From: Candidatus Dadabacteria bacterium
GTDB taxonomy: Bacteria; Desulfobacterota_D; UBA1144; Nemesobacterales; Nemesobacteraceae
Reading direction: 5' to 3'
Assembly (NCBI GenBank): GCA_022826905.1
Contig: JAJDUA010000028.1
Span: forward strand, 1 to 50,982
DNA length: 50,982 nucleotides
The translations under genes and the position numbers were made by a program. The notes below the pieces were generated by a model, which was given only the letters and a program-made list of their open reading frames with translations, did no database searches and was not told where the DNA came from. Each line of letters starts with the position of its first letter. Position 1 is the stretch's first letter. Shown piece by piece: positions 18,061-26,962 of this stretch.

Positions 18061-18948
18061 CTAGTTGACCCCGTATATGCTTCTTACCGTCCGAATTGCC
18101 TGCATTGTTTCAAGTACATCATGAACTCTTACGATAGAAATGCCCTTGAGCATTGATATTATTACTGAACAGACGGATCCTATCAATCTTTGCTCGGCAA
18201 GCGGGCTCCCCAGAATTTCTCCTATAAAGGATTTTCGCGAGGTTCCAAGGCAGACCGGAAACCCGAGCTCGCAGAATTCCTCGAGTCTTCTTATGATCTC
18301 AAGGTTCTGCGGGGTGGTTTTTCCGAATCCGATGCCCGGGTCAATTATTATATGGTCCCGCGGCACTCCAGCCGCCATGGCCGTCTGGGCTGAATTCAAA
18401 AGAAAGTCCGCTATGTCGGGAATAAGCGAACTGTATTGGGTTTTTTCCTGCATGTCCGAGGGTCGCGAACTTGTGTGGGTAAGCACGATTGCGGCTCCTT
18501 TTTCCGATACCTTCTGCGCCACTTGCGGCTCGAAGCTCAGTCCGCTTATATCGTTTACCATGGAAGCTCCGCACCCCAAGGCCTCCTCGGCGACAACTGC
18601 TTTTGTGGTGTCGACGGATATTACGGTGTCAAATTCCACTGAAGCCGCCTCTATTACCGGTATAACCCTGTCAAGCTCCTCTTCCGTGCTCACGCCGAGA
18701 GAACCCGGCCTTGTGGATTCTCCTCCTATATCAATGATGTCGGCCCCGTCTTTGATTAAAGAGGCGATTCTCCCGAGGGCTTTTTGCGGATCGTTGTACT
18801 TCCCGCCGTCATAAAAGGAGTCCGGCGTCATGTTCACGATCCCCATGACAAGGGGCTTTTCGCTCAGATCCAGCTCTTTTGAACCGAGTTTTATCAGATG
18901 ATTTTCTGGCGCGCTCTGATTTGCTTTGTGGACTGAAGATTTTAGCAA
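18061..18948 (-). CDS. folP: Dihydropteroate synthase
   Basis: FolP joins pterin pyrophosphate with p-aminobenzoate and is the sulfonamide target. The 295-residue TIM barrel has GIVNMTPDSFYDGG, DIGGESTRPGS, the INDISGL-like VNDISGL and DPGIGFGK. It has about 20 extra N-terminal residues before the conserved part. It lies between ftsH (69 bp) and cdaA (3 bp). Confidence 0.95.
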   Translation of the reverse strand: MLKSSVHKANQSAPENHLIKLGSKELDLSEKPLVMGIVNMTPDSFYDGGKYNDPQKALGRIASLIKDGADIIDIGGESTRPGSLGVSTEEELDRVIPVIEAASVEFDTVISVDTTKAVVAEEALGCGASMVNDISGLSFEPQVAQKVSEKGAAIVLTHTSSRPSDMQEKTQYSSLIPDIADFLLNSAQTAMAAGVPRDHIIIDPGIGFGKTTPQNLEIIRRLEEFCELGFPVCLGTSRKSFIGEILGSPLAEQRLIGSVCSVIISMLKGISIVRVHDVLETMQAIRTVRSIYGVN

Positions 18949-19017
18949 ACGGCTTTTACTCCCGGTTTTGTAAAGACAGCAGAAAAACAGCGGCGGGGCA
19001 GGGGAAAGCCGTAGGGA

Positions 19018-20868
19018 TCAGACCCTGCTGGTTATATCAAACGGCTTTTTCACTTCCGGCTTGAACTCCCGTGTTCTTGACACCAGTTCGTCAAGTTCCG
19101 CCGAGTCTATAACTTCTTTTTCAAGAAGCAGGGAAGAGAGCTCATGCAGAAGATTAAGATTGTCTTCTAGGAGTTTCATTACCTGGTTGTAGCTTTCATT
19201 CACGATCTTTTTTGTCTCTTGATCGATCTGCACCGCGGTATCTTCGCTGTAATCGCTTTTTCTCGATATTTCCCTGCCCAGGAAAGGCTGCTGTTCGCCT
19301 TTGCCGAAAGTTACCGGCCCCACAACTTCGCTCATTCCCCATTCGCATACCATTTTTCTGGCTATATCGGTGACTCTCTCAAGGTCGTTTGCCGCGCCGC
19401 TGGTTCTTTCGGAGAACACAATTTCTTCGGCGGCCCTGCCTCCCAGAAGCACCTTTATGGTGGAAATAAGGTAACTCCTCGAAAGGGTGTACTTGTCTTC
19501 GAGGGGGAGCTGCTGCGTAACTCCGAGAGCCATTCCTCTCGGTATGATCGTCACCTTGTGTATGGGGTCGGCCTCGGGAGTCAGTTTCGCCACGAGTGCG
19601 TGTCCGGCTTCGTGATAAGCGGTGATTTTCTTCTCTTTTTCGCTTATCAGCATGCTTTTTCTCTCAACCCCCATTGTGACCTTGTCTTTTGCGTATTCAA
19701 AGTCCTCTATGGAGATCTGTTCCTTGTCGTTGCGGGCAGCGTGAAGAACTGACTCGTTGACCAGATTTTCAAGGTCGGCACCAGAAAAACCCGGGGTGGA
19801 CCTGGCTATCACCGAGAGATCAACGTCATCAGCCATCGGGGTGTCTTTTGAATGAACGACCAGGATGGCTTCTCTTCCCCTTACATCCGGCCTCGGGACG
19901 ACAACCTGGCGATCAAACCTCCCGGGCCTGAGAAGCGCCGGGTCAAGCACGTCCGGGCGGTTCGTGGCGGCCATGACTATAATGCCTTCGTTTCCTTCAA
20001 AGCCGTCCATCTCGACCAGAAGCTGGTTAAGGGTCTGCTCCCTTTCGTCGTGGCCTCCTCCGAGTCCCGCTCCCCTGTGTCTTCCCACGGCGTCGAGTTC
20101 GTCAACGAATATTATGCAAGGGGCGTTTTTCTTGGCCTGTATGAACAGATCCCTTACCCTTGAGGCTCCGACTCCGACGAACATCTCCACGAAGTCGCTC
20201 CCGCTTATAATGAAAAACGGCACTCCCGCTTCTCCTGCTATGGCTTTTGCGAGAAGGGTCTTTCCCGTTCCCGGGGGACCGACCAGCAGAACACCCTTTG
20301 GTATTCTTCCTCCAAGCCGGGTGAATTTCTCCGGACTTTTCAGGAATTCCACTATTTCGCTTACTTCCTCTTTTGCCTCCTCAACTCCGGCCACGTCCTT
20401 GAAAGTGATCTTGTTCTGACCTTCGCCGAGCATCCTCGCGCGGTTTTTTCCGAAGCTCATCGCCTTCGTGCCCCCGGCCTGGACCTGCCTCATGAAAAAG
20501 ACCATCAGGGCGACCAGTATGAAAAGCGGACCCCAGTTTATGAGTATCTGGGTAAGCGAACTCTGTTTGCGGCGGGAAAAACTGAACTCCACGCCGCTTT
20601 CCTCGAGCTTTGCGATAAGGAGTTCTCCCGCGGGGCCGGTGGTCGTGAATCCGCGGTCTGCGGGATCGGCGTTTTTAAGCTCTCCCCTTATTATGTTCTC
20701 GCCGAACTCTATCTTGGCTATCCTGTCGTTGTCCAGGTGTTCCAGGAATTTGCTGTAGGATATCTCCGAGTAGACGTTCGCCGAGGTGTTCATGAACTGG
20801 TACACCGCGAACACTCCGACGAATATGGCCACCCAGAGCACAAGGTTTTTAAAAATGTTTGCTGACAT
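19018..20868 (-). CDS. ftsH: ATP-dependent membrane zinc protease FtsH
   Basis: FtsH extracts and degrades membrane and some soluble proteins. The 616-residue product has two membrane helices (about 8-26 and 106-126), Walker A GPPGTGKT (197-204), Walker [10 protein letters not shown], a second region of homology with [20 protein letters not shown], and the zinc site HEAGH (419-423). The length is normal. It heads the folP-cdaA-ybbR-glmM-pdxJ-acpS run and has its own promoter. Confidence 0.97.
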   Translation of the reverse strand: MSANIFKNLVLWVAIFVGVFAVYQFMNTSANVYSEISYSKFLEHLDNDRIAKIEFGENIIRGELKNADPADRGFTTTGPAGELLIAKLEESGVEFSFSRRKQSSLTQILINWGPLFILVALMVFFMRQVQAGGTKAMSFGKNRARMLGEGQNKITFKDVAGVEEAKEEVSEIVEFLKSPEKFTRLGGRIPKGVLLVGPPGTGKTLLAKAIAGEAGVPFFIISGSDFVEMFVGVGASRVRDLFIQAKKNAPCIIFVDELDAVGRHRGAGLGGGHDEREQTLNQLLVEMDGFEGNEGIIVMAATNRPDVLDPALLRPGRFDRQVVVPRPDVRGREAILVVHSKDTPMADDVDLSVIARSTPGFSGADLENLVNESVLHAARNDKEQISIEDFEYAKDKVTMGVERKSMLISEKEKKITAYHEAGHALVAKLTPEADPIHKVTIIPRGMALGVTQQLPLEDKYTLSRSYLISTIKVLLGGRAAEEIVFSERTSGAANDLERVTDIARKMVCEWGMSEVVGPVTFGKGEQQPFLGREISRKSDYSEDTAVQIDQETKKIVNESYNQVMKLLEDNLNLLHELSSLLLEKEVIDSAELDELVSRTREFKPEVKKPFDITSRV

Positions 20869-20926
20869 GCGTCGTTATTCCTTTGTTTTTACGCAACTCT
20901 CACGCAGATAAAAATATCCAAAAGAT

Positions 20927-20955
20927 AAAATAACATAGTTAAATTTTCATTTCAA
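20927..20955 (-). promoter_or_regulatory. Sigma70-type promoter for ftsH operon
   Basis: On the minus strand TTGAAA (20950-20955) and TATTTT (20927-20932) are separated by 17 bp and lie about 60 bp before the ftsH start. This is the best match in the gap; activity is inferred. Confidence 0.5.
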
Positions 20956-21003
20956 ACGGATGGAGGTTTTATGTGCTTTATTGCATGAAAAGCCTTGAAT
21001 CGC

Positions 21004-21585
21004 TCAGCTGGGCCATCCGACTTGCCGCTGGAAGTCAGAGTGCGAAAGCAGTTCTCTGGCTAATGTCTTTCCGGGGAATTGTATTAGGACCACCTGAAGC
21101 CCCGCTGTTCGTGCCAATTTCATTGCCGGCAAACAGTCGGTATCACCTGTGATCAGAATGATCCGTTCCACGGATCGATTGGCTGCATAGGTAGCGATGT
21201 CCAGACCAAGGCGCATGTCAACCCCTTTTTGCTCAAATCGGGGCTTAAAATCCTCATCCGATAGTGTGCTTGTAGAGAGGGGAATTTTCTTGGGTATAAA
21301 TCCCCGAAACTTTAAAACGCCGAACCGAACAGCGAATTGTGGCTTGGCGGATAGTTCCTCTATCCATTCATCAGAGCCTGTGAAACTGGATGGTTTGCCA
21401 GAGACGGGAAGCTTCGGACTTCCTTTATACGGTGCACAATCGTAATAAAGGATTCGCAGAAGGAATTCCTCTTCCAAAAGGCAAGCGTGAGCAATTTTTT
21501 CAATGTAGTCAGGTGCATACTGAAGGTCAGCTTGCCGAACCAACACCCGCAGATATCCGCCGTCAATGAAAATTGCTGTTTTCAA
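21004..21585 (-). CDS. NYN/PIN-fold ribonuclease-like protein (LabA/DUF88 type)
   Basis: The 193-residue protein begins TAIFIDGGYLR and ends its core with ERIILITGDTDCLPAMKLARTAG. These are the acidic residues (Asp near 8, the DTD near 143-145, and an Asp in GLDIATYA) that make the metal site of NYN domains. Members cut RNA; the target is unknown. The start is TTG, because it has a GGGAGGT site 7 bp upstream and no ATG is in reach. That site lies inside a 12-bp hairpin stem. The gene stands alone between ftsH and a cysteine synthase. Confidence 0.8.
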   Translation of the reverse strand: MKTAIFIDGGYLRVLVRQADLQYAPDYIEKIAHACLLEEEFLLRILYYDCAPYKGSPKLPVSGKPSSFTGSDEWIEELSAKPQFAVRFGVLKFRGFIPKKIPLSTSTLSDEDFKPRFEQKGVDMRLGLDIATYAANRSVERIILITGDTDCLPAMKLARTAGLQVVLIQFPGKTLARELLSHSDFQRQVGWPS

Positions 21586-21589
21586 AAGA

Positions 21590-21625
21590 GAGACCTCCCA
21601 CGGGTTTTAACCTGTGGAAGGTCTC
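21590..21625 (-). promoter_or_regulatory. Hairpin that sequesters the ribosome-binding site of the NYN gene
   Basis: The segments 21590-21601 and 21614-21625 are complementary over 12 bp with one G-T pair, closed by a short GG/CC extension and an A/T-rich loop. On the minus strand the 3' arm holds the GGGAGGT ribosome-binding site that serves the TTG start at 21585. A second hairpin, GCCCG-CCTA-CGGGC, lies at 21635-21648. The pair could be a translational switch, or the decayed end of an IS200/IS605-type element, whose ends also form such hairpins. Confidence 0.5.
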
Positions 21626-21853
21626 CACATACGTGCCCGCCTACGGGCGTAACGGATAATTTCATGATTTTGTCGAAAGATTTTTGTTAAAAAATGTATA
21701 CGAAATAAAAAGTTCCTGTCAAGAGCGCACGCTTCCTTCACTATACCTTTCCATATTCGTTTTCTCCGGGGTATTATGGCCTCGATTATAAACAATTGTA
21801 ATGACAGAAAACAACCCGCTTCCATAGAAAGCAATATTGCCCAAAGCGATTCT

Positions 21854-22765
21854 CTAATCGTAAAGGTCGGTCCCCAGATACATTTCTCCGCTGTCGCAGA
21901 AAGTTACAAGCACCTGGCCGCCGTCTCGAAGTTCTTCCGAGATCCCAAGGGCCGCGCTGAGGCAGGCTCCCGAGGATATTCCGACCAGTATGCCTTCTTC
22001 GGAAGCGAGAGTTTTGGCGCACGCGCGGGCGTCTTCCGTGGAGACCGGATAGATCCTGTCGATCACGCCGGTATCGAGCTTCTCGGGAACGAACCCGGGC
22101 GATATCCCGCAGATGCCGTGAGGACCTCCCTTTCCCTCGGAAAGAGTAGGGCATTCGACGGGCTCGACCACCACTACCTTGAGGTCGGGATAGATTTTTT
22201 TGAGTTCAGAGCCCACTCCCATTACCGTTCCCCCGCTTCCGACTCCGCACACAAAGGCATCGAGACGCCCCGGTATCTGGTTTTTTATTTCTTTTGCGGT
22301 CTCTTTGCGGTGAATCTCTATGTCCGCTGTGTTTCTGAACTGGTCAAGGAAATAGGAGTCCGGGTTTTCGCGTTCTATCTCGCGGGCCTTTTCTCTCGAC
22401 CCCCTGAGCCCCAGGCCTGGGTCGGTAAGAACCGCCTGTCCCTTGAATGCTTTTATTACCTGGACTTTCTCTTTTGCCGTATCCCCGGGCATAACGACGG
22501 TGAAGTCGTAGCCGCCAGCCCGGCAGCAGAGGGCTATTCCTATGGCGGTATTTCCGCTTGACGCTTCGATTACGGTTGTCTTGCCGGGTTCTATCAGGTT
22601 TTCACGCTCCGCTTGCCTGAGCATGGCGATACAGGCTCTGTCCTTTATGCTGCCCGCGGGGTTTAAGTTCTCAAGCTTCGCCCATATTTTTGAGCGTCCG
22701 TCTTCCGGCATGCTTCTTAGCCTTATTACCGGAGTGTCGCCGATGTAGTCAACCAGGTTTGCCAT
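21854..22765 (-). CDS. Cysteine synthase (CysK/CysM family)
   Basis: This PLP enzyme makes cysteine from O-acetylserine (or a related activated serine) and sulfide. The ~303-residue protein starts MANLVDYIGDTPVIRL and has the PLP lysine in NPAGSIKDRA, EASSGNTAIGIAL and the glycine loop CGVGSGGTVMGVG. I chose the ATG at 22765 because it begins the conserved part. A start at 22813 would overlap the small gene upstream. CysM and CysK cannot be told apart with confidence. Confidence 0.9.
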   Translation of the reverse strand: MANLVDYIGDTPVIRLRSMPEDGRSKIWAKLENLNPAGSIKDRACIAMLRQAERENLIEPGKTTVIEASSGNTAIGIALCCRAGGYDFTVVMPGDTAKEKVQVIKAFKGQAVLTDPGLGLRGSREKAREIERENPDSYFLDQFRNTADIEIHRKETAKEIKNQIPGRLDAFVCGVGSGGTVMGVGSELKKIYPDLKVVVVEPVECPTLSEGKGGPHGICGISPGFVPEKLDTGVIDRIYPVSTEDARACAKTLASEEGILVGISSGACLSAALGISEELRDGGQVLVTFCDSGEMYLGTDLYD

Positions 22766-22799
22766 TTGCGTGTTTTTCGTGCGGATTTTCCGTTCCTGG

Positions 22800-23012
22800 T
22801 CAATACACAACAAAAGGGATTATGTCTTTGAGCGCGCCGGCGTCTTTGCTTTTGATCTCGGCCAGTATCTCTCTTATCTGCTCCCACGTCATGTCTTCTT
22901 TTCTGATCTCGTTTTTGAGTTTCAGAAGAAGTACTTTTATTTCCTGGTCCGTCACGTCTTTTACGTATGAACTGAGAGCGTCCATCGCTTCATCTTCAGA
23001 AAATTGTGTCAT
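22800..23012 (-). CDS. Small conserved-looking hypothetical protein, 70 residues
   Basis: I do not recognise it. The protein is acidic and helical, with a repeated pattern of charged residues (DEAMDALSSYVKDV, then KEDMTWEQIREILAEIK). It ends 34 bp before the cysteine synthase start and points the same way, so the two are probably co-transcribed. It is divergent from the PBP gene. Confidence 0.55.
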   Translation of the reverse strand: MTQFSEDEAMDALSSYVKDVTDQEIKVLLLKLKNEIRKEDMTWEQIREILAEIKSKDAGALKDIIPFVVY

Positions 23013-23100
23013 TGGTCTAATTGCCGATTAAGATAACCAAAAAAAGCTTTTTTAAGGTAACCTTTTTTCAACTTGATTTCCACGGAATTGTATACTTCCA

Positions 23101-25698
23101 GTGCAAATGAATTCTAACAGAGGGATCAATCTTGCTGGCAAAGAACCGGGCAAGCTTCCCCGTTTCCGTTTCTTCTTGCCTGCGGTCTTTGCGTTTGCCT
23201 GCCTGGCCGGGATTCTTGCGGTCTATGTCTATTTCTCAAAAGACCTCCCGGACCTGCGCGATCTCACAAGGTATCAGCCCGCTATTCTAAACGAATTCTA
23301 TTCATCCGAAGGGGAGCTGATAGCGCAGTCCGGGCTTGAGAGAAGAGCGCTTGTAAATCTCGAGGATATGCCCCCTCACGTAGTAAACGCTTTCATAGCC
23401 GTCGAAGACAGGAGGTTCTACCAGCACAGCGGCGTGGACGCGAAAAGCGTTGTGAGGGCCCTTTTGCAGAACCTGATTACGGGGAGAATCGTCTCCGGCG
23501 GAAGCACCATTACTCAGCAGATAACCAAAAACCTCATTCTGGGTCCCGAAAAGGCATACAGCAGGAAGATAAAAGAAGCTATCCTCTCTTACAGGATAGA
23601 AAAGAATCTCTCCAAGGACGAAATACTCTATCTGTACCTAAACCACATATACCTTGCAGACGGCGTCTACGGAGTTGAGATGGCAAGCCGGAATTACTTC
23701 GGAAAATCGGCAAAAGACATAAACATAGCCGAGGCGTGCCTGCTGGCGGGAATTCCGCGAAGACCGGAACTGTATTCCCCCAGAATCAATCCTTCGAATG
23801 CGCTTAAAAGGCAAAAAACCGTGATAAACATAATGCACGACCAGGAGTTCATAACCGACAGAGAGAAGCGCAAAGCCTTGGCATACAAGATAAAAATCAT
23901 TCCGAAGCGGGAACCCAGAGGGGAATACATAGCCCCTTATTTCATTGAGTACGTAAGGGAATATCTTGAGAATAAAGTCGGCAGGAGGGCCTATGAGAAG
24001 GGCGGTTACAAGGTTTACACAACCCTTGATATGGATCTTAACCTTGTGGCTTACAGGGCCGTTAGAAGGGGAATACGCAACACGGAGAAAAGACAGGGAA
24101 GAACCAGATTCACCATTGCCAGGCTCAGAACTTTAGAGAAGATCGAGGAATTCAAAAAGCAGCAGAGCCAGCTTGTTTTTCAGGACGGAAAAACGTACAG
24201 GGGCGTTATCACCATCACGGGGTACGTAGACGAGAAAACTTCTTTTGCTACGGTAGAAGTCGGCGGCGAGAAGAGAAAGTTCAACTACATAGTTGACCCG
24301 GAGAGGTATCTTCCCCCTCCCGATGGCATCTATCTTCTTCCCGAAAAACTGAACCCGGGAGACGTTATAAAGGTGAAGGTATCTGTAAGCGATGAGAAGG
24401 TGACCGATATAGTTCCTCTGCTTCGGCCGCAGACCCAGGGGGCTCTGGTCGCCATGGACGCAAGGGGCAACATCATCTCAATGGTAGGAGGATATGATTT
24501 CGGACTCTCTAAGTTTAATCGGGCCATTCAGGCGAAAAGGCAGCCGGGCTCCTCATTCAAGCCTTTTCTCTATTCGGCGGCCATAGACAAGGGGTATACG
24601 CAGACGAGCAAACTTCTTGACGTGCCGATTATCGTGGATGACTGGGTTCCGGAGAACTACGACGAAGAATACATGGGGTCGATTTTCTTCAGGGAATCTC
24701 TTGTCAATTCGAGGAACCTTTCTTCGATCAGGCTTATAATGGACGTAGACCCGCGGTATGTGGCGAGTTATTCCAGACCCTTCGGGTTCGGATCCAGAAT
24801 CAATCCCTATCCCTCGCTTGCTTTGGGAAGTTCCGAAGTGACTCTGCTGGAAATAACTACGGCATATTCTGTTTTCGCAAACTCCGGGATATACAGGAAG
24901 CCGAATTTCATACTCAGGATCTACGACAGGAACGGGAGCCTGATTGAAGACAACACCGGAGAGGTGTATCTGCGGTACGAGAGGAGGCTTAAACAGGGCG
25001 AGGAGTCGGGGGAATGGCATTATCAGGAGCGTCTTTCACCACAGCCCCGGGAGGACAGACCGCAGTTTCTAGGCCTCTTGGCCGAGGATCAAAGAGACTT
25101 CGTTACCGCCGGGGAATTCGGGTTTTTTATCAAGAAAGTTCCCATCCATTATTTCGGCAACACGGAAGAGTTTAAGAGGGTTATAAGCCCCGAGACTGCA
25201 TATATAATGACGGACATGATGAAAGCGGTTGTATCGGAGGGGACAGGTCTGCTCGCCAATTCGCTTAATTCCAAGGCAAAGGTTGCGGGCAAGACAGGGA
25301 CCACAAATGATTATACGGATGCATGGTTCATAGGATACAGTCCCATGGTTGTCGCCGGGGTGTGGGTTGGAAAGGACGATAACACCTCGCTTGGAGACAA
25401 GGAGTCTGGGTCTCTGGCCGCCGTTCCAGTCTGGAAAGAGTTTATGGGCAGGGTGCTTGATAAATACAATGAGCGCAAGGAATTTGAGGTTCCATCCGGC
25501 ATAAAAATTAGAAAAACTCCTCTGGGGGAAATTTCATTCAAGGTCAAGTCGACCATGTCCAAAGATGAGGTGCTCAGGGGATTGAAGATGATGGTAGTGG
25601 AATCTGGGGAAAAGAAAGCGGAGCGCTCACAGGAATACGACTACAATAGGATAAGGTCTCTTTTCAGGCGGAGCCAAGAAGAAGAAGATGATGAATAA
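23101..25698 (+). CDS. mrcA: Bifunctional penicillin-binding protein 1A
   Basis: This enzyme polymerises and cross-links peptidoglycan. The 865-residue protein has a single membrane anchor (about residues 24-45) and a GT51 glycosyltransferase domain with catalytic Glu 102 in EDRRFYQHSGVD and GGSTITQQITKNL. After a linker/OB-like region, the transpeptidase domain shows SxxK at 484-487 (SSFK), SxN in NSRNLSS and KTGTT from 731. The start codon is a GTG at 23101 or an ATG two codons later; neither has a clear ribosome-binding site. The gene stands alone and is convergent with purU. Confidence 0.94.
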   Translation: MQMNSNRGINLAGKEPGKLPRFRFFLPAVFAFACLAGILAVYVYFSKDLPDLRDLTRYQPAILNEFYSSEGELIAQSGLERRALVNLEDMPPHVVNAFIAVEDRRFYQHSGVDAKSVVRALLQNLITGRIVSGGSTITQQITKNLILGPEKAYSRKIKEAILSYRIEKNLSKDEILYLYLNHIYLADGVYGVEMASRNYFGKSAKDINIAEACLLAGIPRRPELYSPRINPSNALKRQKTVINIMHDQEFITDREKRKALAYKIKIIPKREPRGEYIAPYFIEYVREYLENKVGRRAYEKGGYKVYTTLDMDLNLVAYRAVRRGIRNTEKRQGRTRFTIARLRTLEKIEEFKKQQSQLVFQDGKTYRGVITITGYVDEKTSFATVEVGGEKRKFNYIVDPERYLPPPDGIYLLPEKLNPGDVIKVKVSVSDEKVTDIVPLLRPQTQGALVAMDARGNIISMVGGYDFGLSKFNRAIQAKRQPGSSFKPFLYSAAIDKGYTQTSKLLDVPIIVDDWVPENYDEEYMGSIFFRESLVNSRNLSSIRLIMDVDPRYVASYSRPFGFGSRINPYPSLALGSSEVTLLEITTAYSVFANSGIYRKPNFILRIYDRNGSLIEDNTGEVYLRYERRLKQGEESGEWHYQERLSPQPREDRPQFLGLLAEDQRDFVTAGEFGFFIKKVPIHYFGNTEEFKRVISPETAYIMTDMMKAVVSEGTGLLANSLNSKAKVAGKTGTTNDYTDAWFIGYSPMVVAGVWVGKDDNTSLGDKESGSLAAVPVWKEFMGRVLDKYNERKEFEVPSGIKIRKTPLGEISFKVKSTMSKDEVLRGLKMMVVESGEKKAERSQEYDYNRIRSLFRRSQEEEDDE

Positions 25699-25748
25699 TG
25701 AAAAGTACCGGGGAACTTCTGCTTAAAAACTCCAAGAAGCTTCTTAGG

Positions 25749-26618
25749 TCATTTATTGAACATTATTGTTCTGTTTTTGTATATAAGAATTTCTCTGTTG
25801 ATGTGAGACCAGATTGCCTGTGAGAGAACCTGTTTCTCAAGATCCTCTCCCTTCCTCACCAGGTCGTTTACGGAATCGTTGTAGTTTACCCGTATTACAT
25901 CCTGCTCTATTATGGGTCCGGAATCCAAATCCTCGGTTACGTAATGACTCGTCGCTCCAACGATCTTGACGCCTCTTTGGTAGGCATTATGGTAGGGACG
26001 CGCTCCGGGGAAAGCGGGGAGGAAGGAATGGTGAATGTTGATTATCCTGTTTTCGTAGTGTGAGACAAAGTTCTCGCTAAGTATCTGCATGTACCTGGCA
26101 AGCACTACGAAGTCCACTTTATAGTCCGCGAGAAGCTCAAGCTGACTGGCTTCCACTTCCTCTTTGTTATTTTCTACATCCGAGAACACATAAAAATCCA
26201 TGCCGTAGCGGTCAGCAACGGGCTTGAGGTTAAGATGATTGCTTATAATGAGGGGAACTTCCACATTCCACTCCCTGACTCTTAACCTGTATATGATATC
26301 AGAGAGACAATGTGGGAGTTTTGAGACAAAAACCGCCATGCGCAGCACTTTCCCAGTGAAGAATACGTCAAATTTTATATCGAATTCTGAAGCTACTTCC
26401 TCTCGGAAACGTTCGGAGAATTCCTCTTTGGGAATGGAGAATTTCTCCATGTCCCACTTTACGCGGACAAATGTGACCATGTCGTCCATGTCCATGCAGT
26501 GCTGCATTTCATATATGTTACCGCCATACTTGGAGATGAAGTCGATTATTGCGCGGAGAAGACCCGGGCGGTCGGGAGAATGGGTAAGCAGTACTGCTTG
26601 TTCAGAGCTTTCTGGCAT
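25749..26618 (-). CDS. purU: Formyltetrahydrofolate deformylase
   Basis: PurU splits 10-formyltetrahydrofolate into formate and tetrahydrofolate. The protein (289 residues from the ATG at 26618) opens with an ACT domain (LLTHSPDRPGLLRAIIDF). It ends with a formyltransferase domain carrying NIHHSFLPAFPGARPYH and the catalytic Asp/His region GATSHYVTEDLDSGPI. A TTG at 26630 is in frame. Before the island arrived, its upstream neighbour was the SDR gene now at 38633. Confidence 0.93.
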   Translation of the reverse strand: MPESSEQAVLLTHSPDRPGLLRAIIDFISKYGGNIYEMQHCMDMDDMVTFVRVKWDMEKFSIPKEEFSERFREEVASEFDIKFDVFFTGKVLRMAVFVSKLPHCLSDIIYRLRVREWNVEVPLIISNHLNLKPVADRYGMDFYVFSDVENNKEEVEASQLELLADYKVDFVVLARYMQILSENFVSHYENRIINIHHSFLPAFPGARPYHNAYQRGVKIVGATSHYVTEDLDSGPIIEQDVIRVNYNDSVNDLVRKGEDLEKQVLSQAIWSHINREILIYKNRTIMFNK

Positions 26619-26692
26619 GATTAGGAGCAAGCTTCCTGTTTAGTTAAGCTGTCATTCTACCTTAAACAACCCCCTAAAGTCCAATAAGCTAG

Positions 26693-26832
26693 AACAGACT
26701 TCGCAGTAATCCTCCGTCAACCTGGATAGTTGTCCCGGTCATGTAGCTTGCTTTCTCGGAAGCAAGAAAGCAGGCTAGGGCGGCCAATTCTTCAGGAGTT
26801 CCTATTCTTTGCAGGGGAATGTCCTTTTCCAT
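26693..26832 (-). repeat. Left-edge copy of the SDR gene 3' end (att-like direct repeat)
   Basis: These 140 bp match 38637-38776 without gaps, with 11 differences by my count (about 92%). Read on the minus strand they encode the last 47 codons of the dehydrogenase (from [11 protein letters not shown] to GGLLRSLF) and an in-frame TAG at 26689. Only one residue differs from the intact gene. Joined to 38777-39424 this copy would make a whole SDR gene, so it is probably the original 3' end, displaced by the island. Confidence 0.9.
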
Positions 26833-26962
26833 GTTATCCTAAACACTTTAACTACTTCCCTTAGTGTCTCATTATACAAAAAAACAAAGGGAGGTCCTTT
26901 AATGACTTTCTAAAACTCGACTTGTAAAATTGATTACGAACTAATAGTTATGATATTGATGG

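Noticed and set aside
22766-22813. Upstream start for the cysteine synthase (16 extra residues)
   Set aside because: It would overlap the small gene at 22800 and adds charged residues before the conserved start.
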